Positions 7,922-16,902 are shown, numbered from the stretch's first letter. The stretch: DNA of 64,000 nucleotides from Microthrixaceae bacterium (GCA_016702505.1 JADJDU010000014.1:66052-130051), one strand, 5' to 3'. The notes: generated by a model not told the origin, from the sequence alone. Made by a program: numbers and translations.

Positions 7922-8379
7922 TGGCCGAGTCACATGGCCCTGCCCGGCGTGGAGTACCCACCGCTGAGGACGGCCCTGTCCAGTTGGTCGCCTTCGTGAA
8001 GCGACGAGCAGGAACCAGCCGAGCCGAGTTCTTGGACCATTGGCGCAACCACCACGCGCCGCTCATCAGAGATACCCCTGGCCTGGCCCGCCACATCCAG
8101 CGCTATGAGCAGATGGCGGCCCGACCCGATGACCGATCGGGCTGGGATGGTGTGGCGGTGCAGCAGTTCGTGTCCTGGGACGCCTTCGTGGCCATGTTGT
8201 CGGACCCCGCAGCCGCCGCCATGCGAGCCGATGAGGACGCCTTCTTGGACCCCGCCTCCACAAAGGTGGTCTTCACCGCTGACCGAGTGGTGGTGATCGG
8301 CGAAGACGCACCCGCCTTGCCGACTGCCCCAACCGAACAGGACCTACCCGCGGCCCATGATTCAGCGGACGGGCCCTGA
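7921..8379 (+). CDS. EthD-domain protein
   Basis: 152 residues. VQLVAFVKRRAGTSRAEFLDHWRNHHAPLI is the classical EthD ferredoxin-like signature. EthD proteins are small alpha+beta-barrel dimers found beside oxidative catabolic genes. The ATG shares one base with the preceding stop, and the stop overlaps the next ATG, so it is part of the same mRNA. A helper or small-enzyme role for the two flanking SDRs is inferred; the substrate is unknown. Confidence 0.8.
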   Translation: MAESHGPARRGVPTAEDGPVQLVAFVKRRAGTSRAEFLDHWRNHHAPLIRDTPGLARHIQRYEQMAARPDDRSGWDGVAVQQFVSWDAFVAMLSDPAAAAMRADEDAFLDPASTKVVFTADRVVVIGEDAPALPTAPTEQDLPAAHDSADGP

Positions 8380-9182
8380 TGACCGGCGAGCGAAACCCGC
8401 GGTTCTCTGGGGCCAGAGCCCTGGTCACCGGGGGAGGTTCAGGAATCGGGGAAGCGACCTGTCGCCTCCTATCTGCAGAGGGGGCCGAGGTGACGGTGCT
8501 GGACCGCAACGCCGAGTCCGCCAGCCGGGTGGCCTTCGACATCGGTGGCCGAGCCATTGCCGCCGATGTGGCCGACAGCGAGGCGATGAACCGGGCCGTG
8601 GCCGATGCCGCTGCCGTCATGGGTGGGCTGAGCATTCTGGTCAACAACGCCGGGGTCGGAATGGCGAAGCCCTTGGTCGACTACACCGACAAGGACTGGT
8701 CACTTCTCATCGGCGTGAACCTGACCGGGACCTTCAATGCCATCCGATCCGCGGCCCCGATCATCGTCGACAGCGGCGGTGGCGCCATCGTCAACAACAC
8801 ATCGCTCACCGGTCTACGCCCCACCCGCGGTGAGGGCCCGTACTCGGCGGCCAAGGCCGCGGTCATCAACCTGACCCAGACCGCGGCTCTGGAACTGGCT
8901 CCGCTGGTGAGGGTCAACGCCGTAGCCCCAGGGATGATCTCCACCTCGCTCACCGAGGTGGTGGTCGACAACCCGACGTGGCGGGCGGCGGCCGAGTCCG
9001 GTACCCCGATGGGACGAATCGGCGATGCCGACGAGGTGGCTCGGGTCATCGCCTTCCTGGCCGGCCCCGACGCCAGCTATGTCACCGGTCAAACGATCGT
9101 GGTAGACGGAGGCTCGGTGCTGCCCAGCCTCCAGTCCGATGCCCTGCTGAGGGCTTTCACCGATCCGGGAGCAACACAATGA
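8379..9182 (+). CDS. SDR-family oxidoreductase
   Basis: 267-residue classical SDR: TGGGSGIGEA nucleotide-binding loop, NNAG, the Ser-Tyr-Lys set (SLTGLR then YSAAK) and the C-terminal YVTGQTIVVDGG. It follows the EthD gene with a one-base overlap and overlaps the next gene by four bases. Probably a 3-hydroxyacyl or ring-hydroxyl dehydrogenase acting in the same pathway as the first SDR. Confidence 0.85.
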   Translation: MTGERNPRFSGARALVTGGGSGIGEATCRLLSAEGAEVTVLDRNAESASRVAFDIGGRAIAADVADSEAMNRAVADAAAVMGGLSILVNNAGVGMAKPLVDYTDKDWSLLIGVNLTGTFNAIRSAAPIIVDSGGGAIVNNTSLTGLRPTRGEGPYSAAKAAVINLTQTAALELAPLVRVNAVAPGMISTSLTEVVVDNPTWRAAAESGTPMGRIGDADEVARVIAFLAGPDASYVTGQTIVVDGGSVLPSLQSDALLRAFTDPGATQ

Positions 9183-9823
9183 CCGCGGCTGACGAGCTCC
9201 GCCCCCTGCTGTTCGGCAACGTTCCCATGGACAACTGGCCCGCCGGGGACGACGCCACCGCGGAGCCTTGGACCACCTTCGTACGGGCCCGGCGCCACCT
9301 GGCCAACGGAGACCTGGACCTGGCCATTCGAGACTGGGGCCACATCTCCATGTTCGACATGTTCGAGCCCCGGCACCGCCTTCAGGCCTGGACGTTCCTG
9401 CGCGCCAACGGTATCCAGCCCGACGCCTCCATAGCCTGCACCGTCCTCGGCATGGTCGCTGAGATCGCGGTTGGTGCGGGCCACGACGCGCTGGCGGTGT
9501 ACGCCGATGGCTCGATTCGCTACCTCAACCACGGCGGATCGGTTCTGGTGGTCGACAGCGCCCGCTACGACCTGGTCATGGGGGCATCGGCCCTCATCGA
9601 GGTGGGTCAGGAACTGGCCGACGAGCTCGGGCCCTGGGCTGGCCCCGAACTCCCACCACTGGACCCGGGGGAGTCGCGGTTCACCCTGCTGACCCCTGGT
9701 GGTCCGGTAATCGGTCAGGGGCCCGACGACGCCCTACGCGCCGACCCCATGGCCCAGCCGCTGTATGCCGCTGCCACCGCGCTGCTGATCGCGGTCCTGG
9801 ACGAGGGGCCACCCACGGTTTAG
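9179..9823 (+). CDS. Hypothetical protein, last gene of the SDR/EthD operon
   Basis: 214 residues, soluble, no membrane segment. Trp-rich N-terminus (NWPAGDDATAEPWTTF) and a central region GHDALAVYADGSIRYLNHGGSVLVVD that looks like a small beta sheet. I do not recognise the family. The ATG overlaps the preceding stop (ATGA at 9179-9182), so it is co-translated with the SDR. A dispersed repeat starts seven bases after its stop. Confidence 0.65.
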   Translation: MTAADELRPLLFGNVPMDNWPAGDDATAEPWTTFVRARRHLANGDLDLAIRDWGHISMFDMFEPRHRLQAWTFLRANGIQPDASIACTVLGMVAEIAVGAGHDALAVYADGSIRYLNHGGSVLVVDSARYDLVMGASALIEVGQELADELGPWAGPELPPLDPGESRFTLLTPGGPVIGQGPDDALRADPMAQPLYAAATALLIAVLDEGPPTV

Positions 9824-9829
9824 CCCCGA

Positions 9830-9916
9830 TCCGCCGATGGGCAGAGCCTACCGGCGGGGTTCGGTCGCCGGTGTGCTGGCCGACGCCTTCGCTGCTACGA
9901 CCGGCAGAAGCCGATC
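9830..9916. repeat. Dispersed 3'-end repeat, full copy A
   Basis: 87-bp element between two convergent genes. It aligns almost end to end with 30380-30465, including an unbroken 25-base identical block (GGCCGACGCCTTCGCTGCTA onward). Its left part GGCAGAGCC resembles the hairpin core of the short copies at 5896 and 20188. Lying between the stops at 9823 and 9936, it could terminate both genes. Confidence 0.75.
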
Positions 9917-9935
9917 GCTGCACCGGCGTGCCTTC

Positions 9936-10670
9936 TCAGCGGGCGCGAGCCCAGAACTCGGTGAGGAGGGCGGCGGCACCCGACGGGTCTTCTACGGCCC
10001 AGAAGTGGCGCCGACCTTCCAGGGTGCCCACCTCGGCTCCGAGCATCTCGGCCACCTCGACTGACTTGGGCGTACTGGAGAAGCCGTCTCCGGTGGCGTC
10101 GATCACCATCCCGGGTCGGCCGACGGGGCCCATCTCGGCGCCCCAACTGGCGTAGGTGTTGGGCACCGCGGAGCGGTACAGGTCGAGGATGCAGGCCCCC
10201 ATGGTGGCGTCCATGGCCGACACGGTGGCCAACGCCGCCTCCCGGGTCATGCCCATTTCCTCGAACGTCGGGGCCTGATCCTCTGGGGGAGTGGCGAGTT
10301 GGGCTTCGATGAACGCCTCACCGTCACCAGGCGTTTGCCACACCTGGGCGAAGTCGTGCCACTTCTGGTCGGGGTGCACGATGGTCGCCACATCGGCGGC
10401 CCAGGTTCGCACCAACTCGGGATGCGTCGTCACCAGCCGATAGGTGAACCCGGCACCCCAATCGTGGCCGACCAGGTCCACGGGCTCGTCCATGGCCGCC
10501 AACTCCCCGACCAACCAGTCGACGTATGCGTCCTTGGTGGCCGTGAAACCATCGGGTCTCTGGCACCCGAACCCAGGCAGGCTGAGCGCCACCGACGGCT
10601 CATCGATCTCGGCCCGAAGAAGATCCCAGTAGGCCGCGGTCTCGGGCACCCCATGCACGAACACGATCAT
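9936..10670 (-). CDS. Alpha/beta hydrolase with Asp nucleophile (epoxide hydrolase / dehalogenase type)
   Basis: 244 residues. Oxyanion motif HGVPE at 6-10 and nucleophile elbow GHDWGAG at 68-74 with Asp70; the C-terminal His is in GRRHFWAVEDP. An Asp nucleophile points to epoxide hydrolases, haloalkane or fluoroacetate dehalogenases rather than esterases. The ATG at 10670 (MIVFVHG) begins the first strand of the fold; an upstream in-frame ATG at 10832 adds 54 residues that look like shadow. Convergent with the SDR/EthD operon. Confidence 0.75.
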   Translation of the reverse strand: MIVFVHGVPETAAYWDLLRAEIDEPSVALSLPGFGCQRPDGFTATKDAYVDWLVGELAAMDEPVDLVGHDWGAGFTYRLVTTHPELVRTWAADVATIVHPDQKWHDFAQVWQTPGDGEAFIEAQLATPPEDQAPTFEEMGMTREAALATVSAMDATMGACILDLYRSAVPNTYASWGAEMGPVGRPGMVIDATGDGFSSTPKSVEVAEMLGAEVGTLEGRRHFWAVEDPSGAAALLTEFWARAR

Positions 10671-10901
10671 CGCCGGACCATACCGGCTGGCAAATGTCAG
10701 CCCGGCGCATACTGTCGACCCATCGTCGGCCCAACTGGTCAGACAGCCCGATACCCTGCTTGCCGGTCTGGATCCGAGTCCATCGTCTCGATTCCCGGCG
10801 GCGCTCTTGTCACCCTTCGGTGTGGGAGACAAACGAGGAGCTTTCGCCCAGGCTGGACCGGCTGTGTGGGCATCTGACGGACATCGCTAGGAGGCGTGAA
10901 G

Positions 10902-11489
10902 GTGAGCACGGCGAGGCTGGAGGCCTTCAGCGACGGTGTCCTGGCCATCATCATCACGATCATGGTGTTGGAGCTACGACCACCCGAAGGAGCTGCTCTC
11001 GCCGATCTGCGTGCCCTGTGGCCGGTGTTCATGTCCTACGTGCTGAGCTTCGTCTACGTCGGGATCTACTGGAACAACCATCACCACCTGCTCCGAGCAG
11101 CCGACCGGGTGAACGGGGCGATCATGTGGTCGAACATGCACCTGCTGTTCTGGTTGTCGTTGTTCCCCTTCGCGACCGCATGGATGGGTGAGCACAGCTT
11201 CGCCGGTGACACTGCGGCGTTCTACGGACTGGTTGCCCTGATGTCAGCGATCGCCTATTTCATCCTCCAGTCAGCAATCGTGAGCGAGCACGGCCAGGAC
11301 TCAGAGGTCGCTCGGGCGTTGGGCAATGACCTGAAGGGCAAGGTCTCGCCCGTCGTCTATGCCGTCTCGGCGGGCCTGGCCTTTGTCAACCAGTGGTTGG
11401 CCGTAGCTGGATACGTGGCGATGGCTGTCCTCTGGTTCATCCCCGATCGCCGCCTGTCCGGCACTTCTAGAGAGATGGGCGGCCAATGA
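10902..11489 (+). CDS. TMEM175/DUF1211-like potassium channel protein
   Basis: 195-residue membrane protein opening with RLEAFSDGVLAIIITIMVLEL, the FSDGV filter motif of bacterial TMEM175 channels, which form leak-type K+ channels. Five to six hydrophobic segments follow. GTG 10902 is chosen because AGGAGG (10889-10894) is seven bases upstream; GTG 10896 would sit almost on it. The stop overlaps the amidase ATG. Confidence 0.8.
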   Translation: MSTARLEAFSDGVLAIIITIMVLELRPPEGAALADLRALWPVFMSYVLSFVYVGIYWNNHHHLLRAADRVNGAIMWSNMHLLFWLSLFPFATAWMGEHSFAGDTAAFYGLVALMSAIAYFILQSAIVSEHGQDSEVARALGNDLKGKVSPVVYAVSAGLAFVNQWLAVAGYVAMAVLWFIPDRRLSGTSREMGGQ

Positions 11490-12658
11490 CCGACGTCGGA
11501 GGTGACGTTCCACGAGATTCCACCTTCATCACGAGGATCGATCCTGAGCAGGATTCTCAGGCCCGTCCTGATGGCATCCGCCTGGCGGTCAAGGACTGCA
11601 TCGACGTGGCAGGCGTGGTGACGACGGCAGGGTCACCGGCGGTGGCCGACGGTGCCGAGCCGGCGGTGGCCGATGCCGAGTGCCTGGCTGGTTTCAGGGC
11701 TGGCGGTGCTCGTCTGGTGGGAAAGGTGAACCTGCACGAGCTGTGCTTCGGTTCCAGTGGGGTCAACCCTCACTACGGCACGCCCGTCAATCCACTCGAC
11801 CCTCGACGAGTGCCGGGAGGTTCATCGAGCGGATCGGCTGTGGTCGTGGCCGTCGGCGACGCCGATGTTGCGCTGGGAACCGATACGGCCGGATCCATCC
11901 GCAACCCAGCGACCGCCTGCGGGGTGGTCGGGCTGAAGCCCACCTTCGGGGTGGTGTCGGTGGTGGGCACCCGTCCTCTGGCCCCGTCGCTCGACACCAT
12001 CGGAGTTCTGGGTCGCACGGTCCGAGACGTTGCCGTTGGCGCCACGATGCTGAACGGCCAGCTCACCGACGGCGATGTCACCGCGGTCCACGCGGTGGCC
12101 CGGCTACGCCTGCCCGGGACCGATCCCACTATCGATGCCGCCATCGACTCGGCGCTCATCGCCGCGGGGATCGAGACCACAGACGTAACCGACGTGCTCG
12201 CCGTCGGGTGGGAGGCCGCGCACCGTGCCGCAATGGACGTCCTCTTCGGTGAAGCCCTGATGGTCAACGACGACATCTGGCGCCATCACCGACACCAACT
12301 GGGTGCCGATCTGGTGGAACGGTTCACCTTCGCCCAAACCATCAGCCCGACCGAACTGGCGGAGGCCCGGGCGAGGAGGGTCCCGTGGCGGGCCGAGTTG
12401 GCCGAGGTGTTCGGAGCTTTCGGAGTGTTGGTCCTGCCGACCATGACCGCCTACCCGGCCCGGCTCGGCGAACACGGCGTCGGGCCGAACCCGGCGGCGG
12501 CGGCGGTGAACCTGGCTGGCCACCCAGCCATGACCGTGCCAGTCCCCAGCGGGGGCTTGTTGCCAGCTGGCCTTCAACTGGTGGCTCCAGACCACCACGA
12601 ACCCCGCCTTCTCGCCACCGCCGCGGTCATAGAAGCAGCGGTGACACCTCAGCGCTAG
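11486..12658 (+). CDS. Amidase (amidase-signature family)
   Basis: 390 residues. The Lys-cisSer-Ser triad is visible: Lys36 in RLAVKDCID, the GGSSSGS loop at 111-117 and the nucleophile Ser137 in GTDTAGSIRNPA. The C-terminal HPAMTVPVPSGGLLPAGLQLV is typical of allophanate hydrolase/GatA-like small-amide hydrolases. At 390 residues it is shorter than GatA, and no gatB/gatC is nearby, so a catabolic amidase is more likely than tRNA amidation. The ATG overlaps the TMEM175-like stop. Confidence 0.85.
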   Translation: MTDVGGDVPRDSTFITRIDPEQDSQARPDGIRLAVKDCIDVAGVVTTAGSPAVADGAEPAVADAECLAGFRAGGARLVGKVNLHELCFGSSGVNPHYGTPVNPLDPRRVPGGSSSGSAVVVAVGDADVALGTDTAGSIRNPATACGVVGLKPTFGVVSVVGTRPLAPSLDTIGVLGRTVRDVAVGATMLNGQLTDGDVTAVHAVARLRLPGTDPTIDAAIDSALIAAGIETTDVTDVLAVGWEAAHRAAMDVLFGEALMVNDDIWRHHRHQLGADLVERFTFAQTISPTELAEARARRVPWRAELAEVFGAFGVLVLPTMTAYPARLGEHGVGPNPAAAAVNLAGHPAMTVPVPSGGLLPAGLQLVAPDHHEPRLLATAAVIEAAVTPQR

Positions 12659-12720
12659 TCCGACGCTGGCTGGTGAAGGGCGTCTTTCTGGGGTGGCTGG
12701 TAGCTGGCGGGCGAATGGAT

Positions 12721-13128
12721 TCAGCGACCGGGGTCGTGATCGCCGACGAGCAACGTGTCGACCGGGTATGCGGACACGGTGGCGTCGGCGGTCAGCAACG
12801 GAACCGAGAGATGTCGAGCCTGGGCGACGAGCAGCCGGTCGAAGGGGTCGCGGTGGATCAGTGGGAGGTCGGCCACGGCGAGGGTGTCGTGGTGTTCGAC
12901 GGGAATCGGGGTGCCTGAGATCCGGCTGATTCGATCAGGGACGTAGCGAGATGGGGGTTCAGGCAGATCAAGCCTCCCCAGGGCGTACTTGATGGCGATC
13001 TCCCACGACGTCACGGCTGACACCAGCAGTTCTGTTGTCGGGTTCTCCGCCAGCCCAAGGTGGTCCCCGAGACGTTCCGGGGCAGTCTGGAGCCAGAGGA
13101 AGATGTGCGTGTCGAGCAGGACCCTCAT
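12721..13128 (-). CDS. VapC-type PIN-domain toxin
   Basis: 135-residue PIN-domain ribonuclease. Acidic metal site: Asp6 (LLDTHIFLW), Glu43 (SWEIAIK), Asp97 (HRDPFDRLL) and Asp115 (LTADA). This subtype pairs with Phd/YefM-like antitoxins. The start overlaps the antitoxin stop (ATGA at 13125-13128), the usual antitoxin-first operon. The RNA target is unknown. Confidence 0.9.
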   Translation of the reverse strand: MRVLLDTHIFLWLQTAPERLGDHLGLAENPTTELLVSAVTSWEIAIKYALGRLDLPEPPSRYVPDRISRISGTPIPVEHHDTLAVADLPLIHRDPFDRLLVAQARHLSVPLLTADATVSAYPVDTLLVGDHDPGR

Positions 13129-13358
13129 GCTTCGAACGCGTCGAGGACCTCGGCGGGGAGTGGAGCGTCGAAGTCCTCCGGCACCTCGAACACACCGCGG
13201 TCTGATCCCAGCGTCCTCCCCTCGGTGTTGGTGACGGGTATCAGACGGGCGACCGCGACGCCGCGGTTGGCGATGATCACCTCCTGTCCGGCGGCGACCT
13301 CGGCGAGCAACCGGGACAGGTGGGTCTTGGCCTCGTGGACCCCAACGGACTTAGTCAC
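13125..13358 (-). CDS. Phd/YefM-type antitoxin
   Basis: 77 residues. VGVHEAKTHLSRLLAEVAAGQEVIIANRGVAVARLIPV is the Phd/YefM DNA-binding fold; the acidic tail (PEDFDAPLPAEVLDAFEA) should bind and block the PIN toxin. GTG start. The AT-rich TATAAACTAGCTATG stretch just upstream (complement of about 13359-13376) is a likely promoter/operator for autoregulation. Confidence 0.88.
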   Translation of the reverse strand: MTKSVGVHEAKTHLSRLLAEVAAGQEVIIANRGVAVARLIPVTNTEGRTLGSDRGVFEVPEDFDAPLPAEVLDAFEA

Positions 13359-13478
13359 ATAGCTAGTTTATATCCTTGGTGGGCCCTGTCTGCCCAGGAT
13401 GCACGCCACAGGCTCTCTTGCAGCGCCAACGCAAGCTCCAGCGGACTCTCGGTTGCTTACCTCGGCGGTGGGTCCGGG

Positions 13479-14345
13479 TTAGAGCCCTCTGCTGTTGCCG
13501 AGGAGGTCTGGGAAGTTGGGGTCGCGCTTTTCGCCCTTGGCCATGAAGGTCTCGAGCATGTCGGCAGGTTGGAACATTCCCGACTGCCAGGCGGACATGT
13601 GGTTGAGCGAGTCAGCTACCGAGTGATCCCTGGCGAAGTTGATCATCTCCTTGGTGCCCCAGATGGCCAACGGGCTCTTGGTGGCGATCTCCGCGGCCAC
13701 CTCCAGGGCGCCGGCCACGAGGGAGTCGTGGTCGGGGAACACCTCGTTCACCAGGCCTACCTCGGCGGCTCGGGCGGCAGGGACCCGGTTGCCCCGGTAG
13801 GCCCACTCCCGAGCGATGCCTTCGGGGATGATCTTGGGGAGCCGCTGGAGCGTGCCAACATCAGCGGTCATGCCGATGTTGATCTCCTGGATGCAGAAGA
13901 AGGCGTCCTCGCTGGCGTAGCGGAGGTCGCAAGCCGAGACCATGTCGACCGCCCCTCCGATGCAGCCGCCCTGGATGGCGGCGATCACCGGCATCCGGAC
14001 CCGTTCCAGCGCGGTGAACGATTCTTGGAGCACCCGCACGCTCTGGAGTAGCCGAGCCCGGGCTCGGCCCTGTTCGGCGGCTGAACCATCGGCCGACGGG
14101 CCGCCGAGGGCGTCACCGCCTCCTGAGGCGAACACTCCCAGGTCCATTCCCGAGCAGAAGTGCTTTCCGGTGGAGGAGATGACGATGGCGCGCACCGAAC
14201 CGTCCTCATCGAGGTCGCGCACCACCGCGGGCAGCTCCGACCAGAACTCCTTGATCATCGAGTTGTAGACATCGGGCCGGTTGAGACGCACGTGGGCGAC
14301 CTTGCCGATTCGTTCGACGTCGAAACAGGTAGGCGATTCGCTCAT
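13479..14345 (-). CDS. Crotonase-family protein, delta3,5-delta2,4-dienoyl-CoA isomerase type
   Basis: 288 residues. The acidic residues diagnostic of ECH1-type dienoyl-CoA isomerases are present with exact spacing: Asp134 (GGAVDMVSACD), Glu154 (FFCIQEINIG) and Asp162 (TADVGTLQRLPK). It would shift double bonds of unsaturated acyl-CoA or steroid side-chain intermediates. ATG 14345 starts the conserved protein; upstream in-frame codons run through a 7-bp tandem repeat and are not coding. A KstR-consensus box lies about 120 bp upstream, shared with a divergent gene. Confidence 0.85.
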   Translation of the reverse strand: MSESPTCFDVERIGKVAHVRLNRPDVYNSMIKEFWSELPAVVRDLDEDGSVRAIVISSTGKHFCSGMDLGVFASGGGDALGGPSADGSAAEQGRARARLLQSVRVLQESFTALERVRMPVIAAIQGGCIGGAVDMVSACDLRYASEDAFFCIQEINIGMTADVGTLQRLPKIIPEGIAREWAYRGNRVPAARAAEVGLVNEVFPDHDSLVAGALEVAAEIATKSPLAIWGTKEMINFARDHSVADSLNHMSAWQSGMFQPADMLETFMAKGEKRDPNFPDLLGNSRGL

Positions 14346-14410
14346 GACGCCATCCTTGCCCAACGACGGCACGTCGGCGGTCTCGAAACGTGCACGGGGG
14401 TCGGGCGGGA

Positions 14411-14445
14411 GGCGAGTGGCGAGTGGCGAGTGGCGAGTGGCGAGT
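14411..14445. repeat. Tandem repeat (GGCGAGT) x5
   Basis: Five perfect copies of GGCGAGT between the isomerase start and the KstR-like box. It lies in the 5' leader of the isomerase mRNA. Copy number would be prone to slippage and could alter spacing or leader structure; no function is evident. Confidence 0.9.
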
Positions 14446-14465
14446 CCGGGGTCGGACAGGCAGAA

Positions 14466-14479
14466 TGAAACCTGTTCTA
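14466..14479. promoter_or_regulatory. KstR-consensus box in a divergent promoter
   Basis: TGAAACCTGTTCTA matches TnnAACnnGTTnnA, the operator of the steroid regulator KstR, at every fixed position. It lies between the dienoyl-CoA isomerase gene (minus strand) and the divergent gene at 14521. It is the only such box noticed in the window, and no KstR gene is present here. Confidence 0.6.
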
Positions 14480-14520
14480 GTTTCACCCTTTGGGTGAGCT
14501 CACCGGATCAGGGGATATGC

Positions 14521-15308
14521 GTGCAGGATCTCGGCAGTGGCAAGACCGATCAGCGTCCGGTGCGGCTGGGGGGCGCACTGGTCACGCTCGTGGAACCGCA
14601 CCGTGGTTCCGAGGTGGCCTACAACCGTTGGTACGAGCGGGACCACTTCTACGCCGGCTGCATGATCGGCGCTTGGACCATCAGCGGAGCACGCTTCGTG
14701 GCCACACGTGACCTCAAGGAGCTGCGTTACCCCGCCGACTCACCGGTGGCACCCGACTCGGCGGCAGGTTCGTTCCTGGCCTTGTACTGGGTGTTGGCGG
14801 GCCGGTTCGGTGAATGGATGCAGTGGGGGTCCGAGCAGGTCAAGTGGTTGCACGAGAACGGGCGGATGTTCGCTGACCGTGACCACATCCACACCCTCAT
14901 GTACCGGTTCCGCACCGAGTACGAGGCCCCCGATGGGGTGCCGGTGGAGCTGGCCCTGGATCACCGTTCGCCGTACGTGGTGTTGGTGATCGGAGAGCCG
15001 GCCGATGGCCGCACCCTCGACGACGTCGACGCCTGGTTCGGTGAGCAGCCGCTACCCGGGGTCGTGGGGCCGAGTTCACCGCCATCCCGCTGCCGGGGGA
15101 CTCGGCTCCCGGGGTGCGCGCTGACAGCGCGGCCAACCGTTTCAGTCAGCTCTGGTTCGTGGACGACGAGATCACCGACATCTGGGACGAGACGTTCGCC
15201 GGGCTTGGCGAGCGTTTCGCTTCGGCGGGGCTGGGCCGCCTGGTGCTGGTGGCGCCGTTCCGGGCGACGGTTCCCGGAACCGACACCTACACGGACCAGA
15301 TCTGGTGA
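14521..15308 (+). CDS. Hypothetical protein behind the KstR-like box, with a -1 frameshift
   Basis: About 262 residues once one base is restored. Begins VQDLGSGKTDQRPVRLGGALVTLVEP; contains the Trp/Tyr-rich block NRWYERDHFYAGCMIGAWTISG and ends in VDDEITDIWDETFAGLGERF. The frame changes near the GGGG run at about 15066-15069: one extra G there restores a continuous protein. I do not recognise a named family, although the WYERDHF region recalls dimeric alpha-beta barrel (EthD-like) proteins. GTG 14521 is 41 bp from the KstR-like box, suggesting steroid-linked expression. Confidence 0.6.
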
Positions 15309-15429
15309 TCCGGAGAGGTTTGCCCAGATGTTCCCTCAGAATGGCTTCGGAAGCGCCGACGCCCACCGCCGCCCGGCGTGGACCAGGCAGTTCTACCCCG
15401 ACCATTGTTTCCAACCACCCGTTTCAGTT

Positions 15430-15446
15430 TCTGACGACCCGTCAGA
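15430..15446. promoter_or_regulatory. Regulon palindrome, site 4 (before the amidohydrolase)
   Basis: TCTGACG-ACC-CGTCAGA, a perfect match. A -10-like TAGCAT follows at 15455-15460, so the transcript could be leaderless from the second ATG at 15468. Confidence 0.7.
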
Positions 15447-15461
15447 TTGTGAGGTAGCATC

Positions 15462-16679
15462 ATGACCATGACTGACGCAGGCACCCCCAACGCCGACGAC
15501 TTTCCCAAGATCATCTCGGTCGACGACCACGTGATCGAGCCGCCCAACGTGTGGCTCGACCGCCTTCCCAAGAAGTACCACGACGTCGGGCCCCGGACCG
15601 TGCGAGAGCGCGGGACCATGAATTTCGTTGGAGGTGTGTTCAGCTACGAACCCTCCGACGACGGCGATCTGTGTGACTGGTGGATCTATGAGGACAAGAA
15701 GATCCCCCAGACCCGCCTCGCCGCCGCGGTGGGATTCGACCGTGACGAGGTGAAGGTCACCGGCGTCACCTACGAGGAGATGCGCAAGGGGTGTTGGGAC
15801 CAAGAGGCTCGCTTGGCGGACATGGATGCCAACTGGACCGACATCCAGATGTGCTTCCCTACCTTCCCCCGCTTCTGCGGCCAGACGTTCATGGAGGCCC
15901 AGGACAAGGTCCTGGCCGACCTGTGCGTCAAGGCCTACAACGACTGGATGGTGGAGGAGTGGTGCGGCGGCACCAACGGCCGTCTTCAGCCGCTGATCAT
16001 CGTGCAGCTCTGGGATGCTGATCTGGCCGCCGCCGAGGTGCGGCGCAACGCCGAGCGCGGCGTGCGGGCGTTGGCCTTCAGCGAGATCCCGCCGTACCTG
16101 AACCTGCCGTCGATCCACACCGATTACTGGGAACCGCTGTTCCGGGCGTGTTCGGAGACCAACGTCGCCATCCACATGCACATCGGCTCGTCGTCCAAGA
16201 TGCCCTCGACGTCCGCCGATGCCCCCGCCGCCGTCGGCTCGACCCTCACCTTTGGCAACGCCATGAGCTCCATGACCGACTGGATGTTCTCGGGGTGGCT
16301 AGCCAAGTTCCCCACCCTCAAGCTGGCCTACAGCGAGGGCCAGATCGGGTGGATCCCCTACATCCTCGAACGGGCCGACCGCGTCTGGGAGGAGAACCGG
16401 GGTTGGGGCGGTGTCAGCGACATCGTCAAGGAGCCGCCGTCGACCTACTACTACCAGAGCATCTACGGCTGCTTCTTCGCCGACCAGTACGGCTTGGAGA
16501 ACATCGAGAAGGTCGGTCCCAACAACGTCTGCTTCGAGACCGACTACCCCCACTCGGACTCGACGTGGCCGCACTCGCGTGAGGTGGCCATGAAGATGAT
16601 GGACGGGCTCTCCGACGACATCGTCTACAAGCTGGTCCGAGGCAACGCCATCCGCCTGATGGACCTCGACATCAAATAA
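15462..16679 (+). CDS. Amidohydrolase-family (Amidohydro_2) metal-dependent hydrolase
   Basis: 405-residue TIM-barrel protein of the ACMSD-like amidohydrolase group. The metal-site strand reads SVDDHVIEPP (D-H in place of HxH), followed by His in AIHMHIGSS and the late Asp in ETDYPHSD. Such enzymes hydrolyse or decarboxylate ring-cleavage products, and relatives occur in actinobacterial steroid clusters. Two ATGs (15462, 15468) are possible; the -10 position favours the second. A perfect regulon palindrome sits immediately upstream. Substrate unknown. Confidence 0.82.
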   Translation: MTMTDAGTPNADDFPKIISVDDHVIEPPNVWLDRLPKKYHDVGPRTVRERGTMNFVGGVFSYEPSDDGDLCDWWIYEDKKIPQTRLAAAVGFDRDEVKVTGVTYEEMRKGCWDQEARLADMDANWTDIQMCFPTFPRFCGQTFMEAQDKVLADLCVKAYNDWMVEEWCGGTNGRLQPLIIVQLWDADLAAAEVRRNAERGVRALAFSEIPPYLNLPSIHTDYWEPLFRACSETNVAIHMHIGSSSKMPSTSADAPAAVGSTLTFGNAMSSMTDWMFSGWLAKFPTLKLAYSEGQIGWIPYILERADRVWEENRGWGGVSDIVKEPPSTYYYQSIYGCFFADQYGLENIEKVGPNNVCFETDYPHSDSTWPHSREVAMKMMDGLSDDIVYKLVRGNAIRLMDLDIK

Positions 16680-16699
16680 CCAACCGCCTCTCCGGGACT

Positions 16700-16724
16700 T
16701 CAAGCCTCGCTTTGGGTGGCTTGA
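16700..16724 (+). terminator. Hairpin after the amidohydrolase
   Basis: TCAAGCC (16700-16706) pairs with GGCTTGA (16718-16724) around an 11-nt loop, 20 bp after the stop. No U-tract follows. The remaining 178 bp up to the aldehyde dehydrogenase hold nothing else I can identify. Confidence 0.4.
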
Positions 16725-16902
16725 TCCTCCACGGGGACTCGGGCTGGTTGGCCTCGGTAACTGCTGTTGCCGGTGGGCCTCCTGTTGTTGGTTGCCTGGC
16801 GGCCAGGGCTGATGCATTCGGGTTCGGTTGGATTCGTGAGCGTTTGGGCCTGGCTGCGGTGCAAACTCGTCTGTTCTCATCTCTCGATCGGTGACCATTT
16901 TC

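Noticed and set aside
10873..10879. TCTGACG half-site before the TMEM175-like gene
   Set aside because: No inverted half follows at the required 3-bp spacing (ATCGC instead of CGTCAG), so it is not counted as a regulon site.
14411..14445. Possible CRISPR from clustered short repeats
   Set aside because: Seven-base tandem units without spacers; not a CRISPR. No other spacer-separated repeat series was seen.
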